Of a DNA stretch of 64,000 nucleotides, positions 44,979-55,716 are shown in pieces. Source of the stretch: Pegoplata infirma (lineage: Eukaryota; Arthropoda; Insecta; Diptera; Anthomyiidae); NCBI GenBank assembly GCA_963921195.1, contig OY992537.1, forward strand, positions 57,684,313 through 57,748,312. The letters are read 5' to 3'. The position numbers were made by a program, and so were the translations under genes. The stretch's first letter is position 1. Each line of letters starts with the position of its first letter. The notes under the pieces were generated by a model, which did no database searches, had not been told where the DNA came from, and worked only from the letters and a program-made list of their open reading frames with translations.

Positions 44979-45334
44979 CCCAGCAAACATAAAAAAGTTC
45001 TATAAATACTGCAATTACTCAAAAACAAACAACACTGACAAACTGCTGACCCTCTCTTTATGAAATTGCTGACATTTTCGTACAATTTTTCAAATGTCCC
45101 CAAAGACAAGTTAGCAGTTGGTCACCAACACTGATTTTATACAAACGCTGACCAGCAGCTAACATGTGCTTGGGGTCATGTGGGAAAATTGTACAAAGAT
45201 GCCAGCAGTTTTATTTCAGCGTTGATGTGTACCCCGACTCTTTTTACAAAAATATATTATCTTTTTTGATTTTTTTTCAATTTTATTACTCTGTTTGCCG
45301 TAAAACTCAACTACTGGTCTTATATTTTGCTGGG
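44979..45334. mobile_element. Foldback MITE with CCCAGCAAA ends
   Basis: Ends CCCAGCAAAC and TTTTGCTGGG. Inverted interior: ACTGACAAACTGCTGAC... and CGTACAATTTTTCAAATG against CATGTGGGAAAATTGTACAA. No clear target duplication. The + strand frame 45164-45436 crosses the right end and is not a gene. Confidence 0.65.
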
Positions 45335-45449
45335 TATTCTAAGACTGGGAGTAGTTTTATTTTAACGCTTGATTTCAATTTTCTTGTTGCCAACTCACGC
45401 ACTTTCAATTTCGTTTTCCCATTTGGTTTGTTGTAATAAATATTTCCGC

Positions 45450-45875
45450 ATGTTGGCAAACATTTTTCCCTTTTTTTTAAACTATATTTTATTTTTAAAA
45501 TTTGTCTTCATTTCAGTCTATTGATTTTTATCTTTCTTTTATGCAGAAAAACAAAACTTGTCTATTTAGACAAGTTTTTCACTGGATCTTAATTTAAAAT
45601 ATGTGGTTTTATTTGAAATACATTTGAACTATTTTTTTCTCTGCAAATAGTTGTAATTGCTAAAGTTATTTAAATTATAGTAAATTTTAAGATTTATGAG
45701 TATTTAAAAAAATATTATTTATGAAACGTGGAAACATTTTAGAAATTGCTACAATTTTGAAATCAATACACATTGATAAATTTGTATTAGGTTTGCAGTC
45801 CGTACCCAGTCTTGAAAGCCATATTGAATTTGAAATATACATCTTCAAAAAATAGATTAACAATCGTTCACTATT
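45450..45875 (+). repeat. Probable 5' LTR remnant
   Basis: The 426 bp before a classic primer-binding site, ending CAATCGTTCACTATT. The left boundary is not defined and no second LTR copy is in the window, so the element is a solo 5' fragment cut off by LINE sequence to the right. Confidence 0.55.
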
Positions 45876-45893
45876 TGGCGCCCAACGTGGGGC
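45876..45893 (+). promoter_or_regulatory. Retroelement primer-binding site, tRNA-Lys type
   Basis: TGGCGCCCAACGTGGGGC is the 18-base complement of the 3' end of tRNA-Lys (CUU type), used by gypsy-group elements and by several retroviruses. It is exact as far as I know the tRNA. No gag frame follows within the next 300 bases. Confidence 0.85.
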
Positions 45894-46089
45894 CTTGGTT
45901 TACCTAAATAAGCTTCAAAATAGATCTGAAGCACCTGTCCTGATTTCTGAGTTGTTTTCCATTTACGGTCGTATATAGGCGGTATAAAAAGTGAAGAGGT
46001 CTGACGGAGTTAAGTAATTCTTGCACCGTTTTATGAAAACAAGAAACTTAAATGCTTCTTTCGACACTTAAAAATCATGTTGGTTCCAA

Positions 46090-46985
46090 CGAACATCACA
46101 TTGGATTTTCATGCCTAAAATATCAAGAGTGTCTGATTTCTTAATAGCTATACCACCCATTGATACAGATGACGCTGATTCTACAAGGGGTCAACATAAA
46201 ACATTATGTATAACGAAATCTACTCCATTCGCGAGACCCTACTCGGAGATTGTCGAAAGATCATGACTGAGTGTGTCATTCATGTTCTTCCTCATAGCTT
46301 CTACCTCAGTAAGGGGTTGGTCTATGATTAAAGGAAGATGAATCACAAATATTGCTGTCATATGCGAAAGATTTGATAGAATTAGAAGTTAGACCCAGAA
46401 AATCGTTTAGAAAAAGAGTGTAGGAGAAAGAATTGGGCCTTGCGGTACCCCTGAATTTAAGTGAAAATCATCCGCAAAGAACCCATCTATTACAACAAGT
46501 ATACAGCGGTCTCTGAAAAAGCTCTATATAAATCGAGAGAAATCAGTACCGACACCAAACGAAATAAGCTTTGAAACGAGTGAACCGTAACACACGCGAT
46601 CAAACGCCTTGGAAATATCTAGAGCCACCACTTTACTTTCACCAAATTGTCGAATAGAACGACTCCAACGAAATCCACACCGTCGATCGCACAAAAGTAA
46701 ATTAGATTCCAGGTTGTGATTCATCATGCCATCCAAGACTTTCGAGAACGTAGAGCAAAGTATTATTGGGTGTTAGTTTTCAGGGTTTTGTAGCATTACT
46801 ATTTTTTGGGATTGGCAGGACGTTGGCCACTTTCCAGCAAGAGGTTAAAAACTCTTACCCGGTACGAGTAGTAAATAATGTTGCCAAAGGAAGAAACAAC
46901 GACAAAACACACAGTTTCAGGACTACAGCCGTAACACCATCTGACCCCAGGGACTTGTTTATGGTGAGATCCTCAGTAAATTTTT
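46090..46985 (-). pseudogene. Jockey-like LINE reverse transcriptase, broken
   Basis: On the - strand the clearest part (46524-46736) contains VVALDISKAFDRVCYGSLVS, the first catalytic motif of jockey/CR1-type reverse transcriptase. Upstream codons (from about 46985 down) give kSLGSDGV and SKVLDGMMNHNLESN in interrupted frames, as in the RT fingers; downstream codons give a TLFL-DLLGLTS-like stretch and SFAYDSN where the family has the FADD/YADD motif. Several stops and frameshifts make it non-functional. It stands head to head with the + strand RNase H fragment that follows. Confidence 0.72.
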
Positions 46986-48130
46986 AAACGGATGAATCGA
47001 GGCTGCACGAACAAGTGTGCTTAAGACTCTATTCGGAAGACTTTGAATTGAGCCTGGCTCGAAGATTGCCACATCATTGCAGTGTTTATCAGGCAGAGAT
47101 GCTGGCAATAAAGGAGGTGGATGACTAGTTGAGTTGCAATGTCTTGCTCAGAGAAAAATAAATTTCCAACTGAATTTTTCAGTTGTATCAACTCAAAATT
47201 CTGTTGCTGCTACTATATTTTGCTGTGGCAGACGAATTTTTTAGTTGCTTCAATTAAAACACAGTTGTATTAACAAAATTTAGTTGTAACTACCGATATT
47301 TAGATGTTACAACCTTAATACAAATGCATCAACTGAATTTTTGTTGCAACAACTGAATTTCAGTTGGAAATTAGCAAATTTGTTGTCTCTGTGTGTCTAT
47401 AACTACAGTCATTATCTATTCATTATCTATTCTATTCCATGGAGTCAATGTTTCTGAAAGCTAAATCCCTTAACTGCCGCACCTCTTTAATGCGATGGCC
47501 AAGCAGTTTGACAACCGACTGATATGGGTTCCAGTTCACAGAAACAGTCCAGGAAATTGCAAAGCCGATGAGCTTGCAAGACTGGGAACTACCTTACAGG
47601 TTCCAACAGAATTGGAATGTGTTGGTATGCCTCTGGAAACTTGAAAGCTAAATCTACGCCTTTGTTCCGCAACGGAGATTAGTCAGAGATGGGAAAATAG
47701 ATGGACGTGTGAGACAACACGACAGATCTGGACTTCTCCTAATCAGAAGCACACAAGTAAGCGGATATCGCCTCCAAGAGGAGAGATTTCGACTGGTGTT
47801 GCTGTAGTTACCAGACACTGTCTTATAGGGAATCACACAGAGCGGTAAATGTGCCGGATGAAGAGGAGATAGAAACTATCGAACACTTCATCTGACATTG
47901 CCTGTCACTTTCTGGTCAGAGACTTGCTTCACTGGGATCTAGGGTAGCTGCACGATATTTCTGATCTGTCAGATGTCAAAATTCAGTATCTTAGGAGTTT
48001 CATAAGAAGCTCAACTTGGTTTAACGGCAGGGAGCAGTAGGGAAACCTATTGCAGTCCCGTGTCATCACAATGGACCACAAAGTATACGTGTGCTGATGT
48101 AAAATGTCGGCAGCCACTTACAACCTAACC
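46986..48130 (+). pseudogene. R1-like LINE 3' part: RNase H and 3' end, interrupted
   Basis: Begins in the RNase H domain (RRLPHHCSVYQAEMLAIKE), is cut by a 247-bp MITE at 47147, and continues in shifting frames with the second half of RNase H (FLKAKSLNCRTSL, LIWVP-H, GNCKADELARLG). After this comes the C-terminal cysteine-poor finger (EEEIETIEHFI-HCLSLSG) and ends near ACAACCTAACCTAAC. A related copy lies in reverse at 59330-62400, sharing the same order. Multiple frameshifts. Confidence 0.72.
47147..47393. mobile_element. Foldback MITE, C(A/T)CAGAGA ends, TG duplication
   Basis: Ends CTCAGAGAAAAATAAATTTC and, reversed, CACAGAGACAACAAATTT. TG lies on both sides (47145-47146, 47394-47395). 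The paralogous LINE (reverse strand, near 60480) reads ATTGTCTAC at this site without the insert, so the empty site is directly visible. The interior carries repeated CAACTGAATTT/AAATTCAGTTG. Confidence 0.84.
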
Positions 48131-49593
48131 TAACTAAACTAACAAAGAGACAAAAAGGTCTTACTGCCCTGCGGAGCAGCAAGGACCTTAACACGCAGAC
48201 GTTGCTTGTAAAGAGAACTCTGTCACATTCCTTTTTTCGCCTGTTTACGTCAGTACTGGGTTTTTGTCGTATCCTCTCTGAATATGACTGCATTCATGCT
48301 CGTCTGATTAAACAAGCACTCATATTTTGGTTTAGTCGAAATTTACTTGAATGGAATGAATAATATCATTCTCAGCATTATCACATTTACTAATATTTCT
48401 GCTGCAGCGTTAACATTGTCATCAAGAAAACAGAGTTTGCAGTTGAAATGTTAAGAGAAATCGTTAAGCTCAGCCCAACGAACCTTTTTATAGACCAAAA
48501 TAGATCGCTTCGTCGCTGGTTTTGAAGCACTACTAAGTTCCGAAAATGAAAGGGATTTAGAAATGAGGTTATGATACGAGTTTTTGAGAGGGCAAGAGAA
48601 AAGGATCGAGGGTATTACGAGATTGCCCTTTAACGCACGAAATGTGTGTGTTGGTTTATTTACAACTCACAGTTTTAAAAAATATTTGGATTTTTAATGG
48701 TTCTTAATTCTGAGAATCTATTTCAAAAATCGAGATATCACAAAATAACTACAACCTTATCAAATCATTAATCATGGCTCAACAAACTTTAAAATCTACG
48801 TAGTCAAAAAATCGCGGGGTTATAAAGGTAACTGTGAATCTTATCAAACGAATGTAGGTTAGTCAGATAACAATTTTGGAGAATAACTTCTATATAAATA
48901 AATAAAAATCAAATGTCGTTCGATGTTTATCATATCATTTGAGAACGGATGGACCGATTAAGCTAATTACACAGGCCAACAAATTTTCAACCCATAGAGC
49001 AGAGTAAACTTAAACTTAAGGTTTAAGTTGCGCTGAATCCGATTCTGATCTCAGGATTTGTCTATCACATCAGGTTTTCGAGATATCTTAGCTTGAAGTT
49101 AAAAAAACACAGTTTTTCGCCATATTCGAGACGTTATAACTACGCGAATCCACATTTTTTTTATAAAACTTAATATGTCGTCTTAAAGTCCAACAAATTA
49201 CCTTTAAAATTTATTTTAAATCTTTGTAATATCTGTTTCCATCTCTGAGATATCATAATTTGAAAAGTCCGGGTTTTCGCTATTTTCTAGCAATTTTTGC
49301 TATAAGTGCAAATTCGACACATTTTCTGTTACATTTTACTTATATTTTTTAATAACCTTTCAAGTGATTTGAAGTCATAACTTATTCCAATAAAATGCTT
49401 TTTGAATTGTTTAGATATCTCTTCTATTTGCTGAGGTATCGTCTCAGACAGGCTCACGTTGAAGTACGTAGCACGGTAATCTGTATTCATCAAACACATC
49501 ATATGTGTATAAATTTCAAAGGACAATATCTCAGCATATAAAAAGGATATCTTAACAATTCAAAAAGCATTTTTTTTTAAACAAAACTGTAAA
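48131..49593. other. Spacer without recognised genes
   Basis: Open frames at 48066-48293 and 49329-49526 (- strand) show no motif. The segment 49090-49190 (CGCCATATTCGAGACGTTAT, TTAATATGTCGTCTTAAAGT) is repeated in reverse and diverged at 56300-56395. Confidence 0.45.
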
Positions 49594-49645
49594 TACCCGA
49601 GTAAAAATGAATACATATAATTTTACATTATTTGATGTATGTATA

Positions 49646-50594
49646 TTAGAGTGTCCCTTATTTTGGAAATGTTGGAAATGTTGAGACGGTACCCCCTCAT
49701 TTTTTTCCTTTTGACTAAAAAATAACTCAGGAAAAATTTTACGCCCCTACGACCACGCCTTCCCTACGCGACGGGGCCTTTAAGAACGGGGCCTTAAAAA
49801 TAATTTTTCCATACAAACCAAAAATTGTTTTTTTTATTTTTAATTTTTTTGTTATTAATTATAATATTACTTGATTAGCTTATTCACGACAAAAAATTTG
49901 ATTTTGGTGGGATGAGGCTTTCAGTTCTAAAAAATTTTTCGAAAAAAATAATTTAGAGCTTTTGGGGTCCAACAGTAAAAATTTTTTAAAAATTTTTTTT
50001 TTAGTTTTGACAAGCAACGGTTTTAGTTGTAATGTTGCTTTTAATGGTATATATTCATAAAAAAATATTATTCATATCTGTGACATCTTGATCGTGTATC
50101 GAAAAACATCAAAAATGCATTTTTTTACCCTTTTTTAGATCACGATAAAGATGTTACAGATAGGAATAATATTTTTTTATGAAAATATATCATTAAAAGC
50201 AACAATTCAACTAAAACGGTTGCTTGTCAAAACTAAAAAAAAATATTTTTTAAAAAATTTTTACTGTAGGACCCCAAAAGCTTTAAATTTTTTTTTTCGA
50301 AAAATTTTTTAGAACTGAAAGCCTCATCCCACCAAAATCAAATTTTTTGTCATGAATAAGCTAATCAAGTAATATTATAATTAATAACAAAAAAATTAAA
50401 AATCAAAAAAAAATTTTTTTGCTTTGTATGGAAAAATGATTTTTAAGGCCCCGCTCTTTACGGCCCCGTCGCGTAGGGAAGGCGTGGTCGTAGGGGCGTA
50501 AAATTTTTCCTGAGTTATTTTTTAGTCAAAAGGAAAAAAATGAGGGGGTACCGTCTCAACATTTCCAACATTTCCAAAATAAGGGACACTCTAA
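49646..50594. mobile_element. Giant foldback element: ~470-bp inverted arms
   Basis: The left end TTAGAGTGTCCCTTATTTTG is repeated in reverse at the right (CAAAATAAGGGACACTCTAA-type). Pairing continues through almost the whole element (GACGGTACCCCCTCA, CCTACGACCACGCCTTCCC, GGGATGAGGCTTTCAGTTC and their complements), leaving a loop of only a few tens of bases near 50110-50130. TGTATA is present on both outer sides. A transcript would form a long double-stranded hairpin. No protein-coding capacity. Confidence 0.86.
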
Positions 50595-50809
50595 TGTATA
50601 TATAGCCATATGAAATAATATGTTTTCATATCAAACAAAGTACATAATTATATCTCGCATTGAGTTTTTCCAAATTTTTTAAATGGAGTTATATAAAATT
50701 ACATCTAATGATAACCATATTAATATATAAATACATGTGGGAGACATAATCATATGTGACACATATAACTTAATCTGATTGCATACATATTTATATGTGA
50801 CTTAATATC

Positions 50810-51376
50810 AAACAAGTGAGAGTGTTAAATTCGGCTGTGCCGAATCTTTTATACCCTCCAAAATGTAAACAAAAAATTGACAGGGGCGTTTCTTTTTTTT
50901 TTTGGGGGGGGGGGGGGGGAAGGGTCAGTGGGGCACGTTGAGAGCACCTTCCCATCGCAAAAAATATACCAAATGTTTCATTTATTTAACAAAAATACAA
51001 AAAAAACATGTTAAAACGTGTATTTTTTAGAGGTTGGTTTAGTTCTTCAAGGGGGAACTTTTTTCCCCCTGGTCCGATTTGGCCAATTTCCGAACTTAAC
51101 CTGCCTAGGAACATAAGACATATTTGTGCCAAACTTGAGGTTCCTAGCTCTATTATTTTGGACTGCATCGTGTTAACTACAGACGGACGGACGGACGGAC
51201 AGACGGACGGACGGAAGGACGGACGGACGGACGGACGGACATCGCTAAAATGTCTTAGAATCCATCACTGATCAATAATATATATACTTTATGTGGTCCC
51301 CGACCGATATTTCGATGCGTTACACACGGAATGACAAAGTGAGTATACCCCCATACTGTAGTTGGAGGGTATAATA
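50810..51376 (+). mobile_element. DINE-like F2, most complete copy
   Basis: Starts AACAAGTGAGAGTGTTAAAT with palindrome TTCGGCTGTGCCGAA, then TTTTATACCCTCC, a 16-base G-run (50904-50919), the shared block GAGGTTGGTTTAGTTCTTCA, a (GGAC)n microsatellite (51182-51240), ATCGCTAAAATGTCTTAGAA, and ends with a hairpin TATACCCCCATACTG...GGAGGGTATAAT. The layout parallels F1. Frames on both strands here are not conserved. Confidence 0.75.
51182..51240. repeat. (GGAC)n microsatellite
   Basis: About 14 tandem GGAC/GGAA units inside the F2 element, at the place of the GTCY microsatellite known from DINE-1. Confidence 0.95.
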
Positions 51377-52079
51377 ACGTATTCGAGCATATTAAAAAAA
51401 AATCCAATATCATTATATATATAATTATATATGACTTACAAGAAACCATTTAAAATTATATATGACTTACAAGAAACCATTTAAAACTATATATGGTTCC
51501 ATCTTAAAAAACGAAAAAAAAAATTTTCAAATATAATTATATATCGTCGCACAAAAAACTCTATATACAGTTATATAAAACTATACATGGCATCAAACAT
51601 TTATTTTTTTAATATTATCAAAGATATAATTATAAATGGCTTATGAGATACCGTATATAGTTTTGTAAGGTACCATATAAATACAATTTTTTTTTAAACT
51701 CTATATATAATTTTAAATGGTGGCACATGTAACGCCATATAAAATGTTATACAATTGTATAAGATAAAAAATATTTTTTTCTTTCACAATATTTTATATA
51801 TAATTATGCATACTTTTATATGACAGTATTTCAATATTTTTTTTTAATGTTGCATCATATATATTTTTATTTAAGTATACAAGAGAGCTTGTATAATTAT
51901 ATATGATTCTCAAAGCACCTAAAATCAGTCAAAAAAAAATATATATAAATTCTATAAATTTTTAAATAGAAAAAAAATCTGTTTAATCCATTGTATTTTA
52001 AAACTTAAAAAAATGCATATTGGATTTTAAAAGTTAAATGTTTAAAAAATGCATATAACTTAAATAGTTGTGTGTAACT
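51377..52079. repeat. ATATAATTATAT-type dispersed repeats
   Basis: Many near-repeats of TATATATAATTATATATG and AAACTATATATGG. No gene. Confidence 0.55.
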
Positions 52080-52620
52080 TTATATAAGATCATATAAGAT
52101 AATATATGATGCTTGGGGACCCCGAGTTCGATTCCCGGCTCAACCCAAAAAAAAACTATTTTTTTTTAAATTTTTTAAAAAAGAAAATATGTTTTTAAAG
52201 CTTTTTGTTTTTTCTAAACTTAAAAATATTGAATAATTAAATTTTTATGATAAAATCGAAAAATAAATATTATTTATTTATAGTTATATAATTTTATATA
52301 TTACATCATATAAGTTAATATATGGTTCCTAGGGACCCTGGGTTCGATCCCCGGCTGAGCTAAGAAAAAAAGTTGTTTTTTTTAATTTTTTTTTAAAGAA
52401 AATATGTTTTAGAAGCTTTAATTTTTTACTAAACTTAAAAATATTGATTAATTTATTTTTTATGATAATATTTAGAAATAAATATTATTTATATATAGTA
52501 ATATAACTTTCTATATTGCATCATATATGATAATATATAATTCTTGAGGACCCTGAGTTCGATTCCCGACTAAGTCAAGAAAAAAATTATTTTTTTTTAA
52601 ATTTTTTTTTAATCTAAATG
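52080..52620 (+). repeat. Three ~215-bp tandem units, each with a tRNA-like B box
   Basis: GAGTTCGATTCCCGGCT (52124), GGTTCGATCCCCGGCTGAG (52341) and GAGTTCGATTCCCGAC (52556) lie 216 and 215 bp apart. Each follows ATATATG-ATC/TTCC-GGGGACC and precedes an A/T-rich stretch (AGAAAATATGTTTTTAAAGC, AATATTGAATAAT). The motif matches the T-arm/B box of Pol III genes; no A box or full cloverleaf is seen, so these look like SINE-derived or tRNA-derived relics amplified in tandem. Confidence 0.62.
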
Positions 52621-53402
52621 ATTTTTTAATGCGTTTTCGTTTTTCAAATTTAAAAAAAATAAAATCCCTGAATTTTAACAAAAATATTTCAAAAATAATT
52701 ATATTTTGATATAATTATATATTATTTAATCCGAAGAAAAAAATATTTTAAAACTTTAATGTTTAACCATCAATATCTCTGGTTTTAAGAGAGCTAAAGT
52801 CTTCAGATCAAGCTCAAATCAAAGCTTTATTTGTTGCCAATAATTAAAAGTGTATTTGGTTCGAACTTATGTTAGCAATATTTTCAGATAAAATTATTTT
52901 TGTCTGAAAAAACTTCCGAAAAAAACTTAAAACTCATTATTTGGCCGTTGGTGAGTAAAAAATTTTATACATGTTTTATACCATTTTAAAGGTATTTTTA
53001 TTTAATATACAACGGCAGAAAGAAAATTTGGATCCGATGAAAAATGTGAAGCTCATAAGCCAAAAACCGTTTTTACTTTAAAGCTTTATAACTTGGAAAA
53101 TTAAGAGCATTGGAAGATGAAAATCATCTTGTTGAACTCAGTATTAAACCCCCTATTAGCTCAGCAAATAAACTAAAAAAAAAAAAAAATCACAAATTTT
53201 AGCAAAAATTTTCTAAGTCTTTTTTAAAATTTTGTTCAAATTCAAGTCGAATATAATTTGATGCAATCATATACCCGATAAGATAAACTGGATTTAATTA
53301 TATATAAGTTAAACTTGATATAATTATATATGATAAACTATTTTCAAAAATTTTCTAAGTTTTTTTAAAACATAGTCTTTTAAAGTTGTCATTTATTAAC
53401 AA

Positions 53403-53470
53403 CGTCCGCTGGGTCAGAGGGTAGAGATTGCGATTACAAAACAGTTGGTAGCTGTTCGATTCCCCCGCCG
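53403..53470 (+). pseudogene. tRNA-like relic disrupted by a Transib-like element
   Basis: GGGTCAGAGGGTAGAG resembles a D-arm/A box (compare GGCTCAGTCGGTAGAG) and TGTTCGATTCC is a B box 35 bases later. The tRNA 3' part is cut at CGCCG by the adjoining element; the sequence resumes at 55717 with CGCCGCTCGAAG then a T-run, which could be a Pol III terminator. No convincing acceptor stem, so not a functional tRNA. Confidence 0.45.
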
Positions 53471-55716
53471 CACTGTGGTCAATATTTTGAGATAGCGGCC
53501 AAAACTCCTTTTGGTTTTTGTTCTCCGATTTTAAAGTTATTAGACTCATATGAAAGTAGACAGTAGTAAACCTGGGGAGCCAAAAAATTAGAACTCTATT
53601 TCAATTATTTCACTGAGAACAGGGTGGTCCAAAATGGGATTTTTCAGAATTTAGTAAATTTATGATATTTTTAGTTAATTTTTAAAGTTTAAATGATCAT
53701 AACTTTTTTGTTTTTCAAGATTTTTGGACGAAATAAATTTTGTGTTGTAACTTAACTTATTTCCTATTACTGGTAAAAAAATTGAAGCTCTACTGTTTTC
53801 AGAACAATTTAAATATTTTTTTTAAAAAAGGTCAAATTTCTCGGAAATTTCCTACTTCATAGAGCACAACTCCTGTGAGTCAAGCTGAGTCAAAACACAA
53901 ATTTACTATTTTGTAGTCCTAACTCTCCTCTACATTCCTATATATACATGTCCATGCATCGGGGCTGCACTTTTTGAGCTACAGCAATTTTTCTGACCCA
54001 AGGTAAGATATTCGGTACAAATGCACGTCATATTTTTTGAGAAGTTATTTTTATGTGAAAGTGGCTATTATGCATATATTTTGATGAAATTTTGTACAAG
54101 AGTTCTTAATGACCCAAAAAATAATTCTGTTAAAATTAGGAGAAGTTGGCCCATATTTGGACCTAGTCCACATAGAAGGGTGTATCAAAATTTTGACAAA
54201 AATGACAATAGAACTCTCAAATTATGTGGTATCTGGCAATTCATTTGGAAAAGGTAAAAAATGATTTTATTGCCATCTAATATTACATAACTTAAATACC
54301 TGATAATTGCAAATAAATTTAAAACCAATGGAAATAACATGTGGATCCTTGGACCTATCAAAAAGACCTATCCTTGGACCTATCAAAAGGACCTATCCTC
54401 TTACATATCAAAAGGACCTTGAACCTATCAAAAGGATCTATCCTTGGTCCTATCAAAAGGACCTATCAGAAGGACCTATCCTTGGACTTATGAAAAGGAC
54501 CTATCCTTGGACCAATCAAAAGGACCTATCCTTGGACCTATCAAAAGGACCTATCCTTTGATCTATCAAAAGGACCTATCCTTGGACCTATCAAAAGGAC
54601 CTATCCTAGGACCTTGATCTATTAAAAGGACCTATCCTTTTACATATCAAATGGACCTTTCCTTTCACCTTTCAAAAGGACCTATCCTAGGACCTATCAA
54701 AAGGACATATCCTTGGACCTACCTAAAGGACCTATCCTTTTACATATCAAAAGGACCTATCCTTGGACCTATGAAAAGGACCTTTCCTTGGACCTATCAA
54801 AAGGACCTATCCTTTGATCTATCAAAAGGATCTATCATTTTGCATATCAAAAGGACCTATCCTTGGACCTATCAAAAGGACCTATCCTTTGATCTATTAA
54901 AAGGACCTATCCTTGGACCTATCAAAATGACCTATCCTAGGACCAGTCAAAAGGACCTATCCTTGAACCTATCAAAAGGACCTATCCTTGGACCTATCAA
55001 AAAGACTTATCCTTGGACCTATTAAAAGGACCTATCTTTTTACATATCAAAATGACCTATCCTAGGACCTATCAAAAGGACCTATTCTTTTACATATCAA
55101 AAGGACCTATCCTTGAACCTATCAAATGGACCTATCCTTGGTCCTATCAAAAGAACCTATCAGATGGACCTATCAAAAGGACCTATCCTAGGACCTATCA
55201 AAAGGACCTATCCTTGGACTTATGAAAAGGACCTATCCTTGGACCAATCAAAAGGACCTATCCTAGGACCTATCAAAATTACCTATTAAAAGGACCTATC
55301 CTAGGACCTATCAAAAGCACCTATCCTAGGACCTATCAAAAGGACAAAGGATCTGTGAATATTGAGACTAAATAAATGTCAGTGGCCAAATGTTGGCATT
55401 TTCTGACCAAAATTAAGTTTGGGAATAATAAATAAGAATTGGTTGTAAAATACGATTGAAGAAAATAAGAAATTATAAAAAAAATACCTACTTAAAATGT
55501 CAAAATATTCAACTTTTACATGGAAACTCAACAAAAAATTAAAATGCATTTTTAACTCCACATTACTTACGTTCCTATCAGTCGATTTTTACGTTTGAAC
55601 ACGCAAATTGAAGCTTAAAGTCCCTCCTATTGAACAAAACAAATTGATTAAAAAAATACCAATCCGGTCAAAAGTTATAGAGTTTTGACCGCTATCTCGT
55701 GAAATTGACCACTGTG
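53471..55716. mobile_element. Transib-like non-autonomous element carrying a 25-bp minisatellite
   Basis: Ends CACTGTGGTCAATATTTTGA and, reversed, CACAGTGGTCAATTTCACGA, both followed by GATAGCGG(C/T)CAAAACTC. 5-bp duplication CGCCG at 53466-53470 and 55717-55721. Transib elements have CAC(A/T)(A/G)TG-type ends, like the RAG heptamer CACAGTG, and 5-bp GC-rich CGNCG targets; both fit. No transposase frame is present. The central kilobase is the minisatellite 54335-55350. Confidence 0.72.
54335..55350. repeat. 25-bp minisatellite
   Basis: About 40 units of CCTTGGACCTATCAAAAGG plus ACCTAT. Variants alternate (CCTTTTACATATC, CCTTTGATCTATC, CCTTGGACTTATG, CCTAGGACC), giving hints of higher-order periods. 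Because 25 is not a multiple of 3, the open + strand frames (54307-54561, 54651-55025, 55013-55225) cycle through three phases; they lack stops by chance and are not genes. Confidence 0.95.

Noticed and set aside
53403..53470. Functional tRNA gene
   Set aside because: A- and B-box-like motifs are present, but acceptor and T stems do not pair well and the 3' end is interrupted.
54307..55225. Long open frames with repeated YPWTYQKDLS-like peptides
   Set aside because: They follow the 25-bp minisatellite in all phases; there is no start context, splice site or conserved frame, and the repeat simply lacks stop codons.
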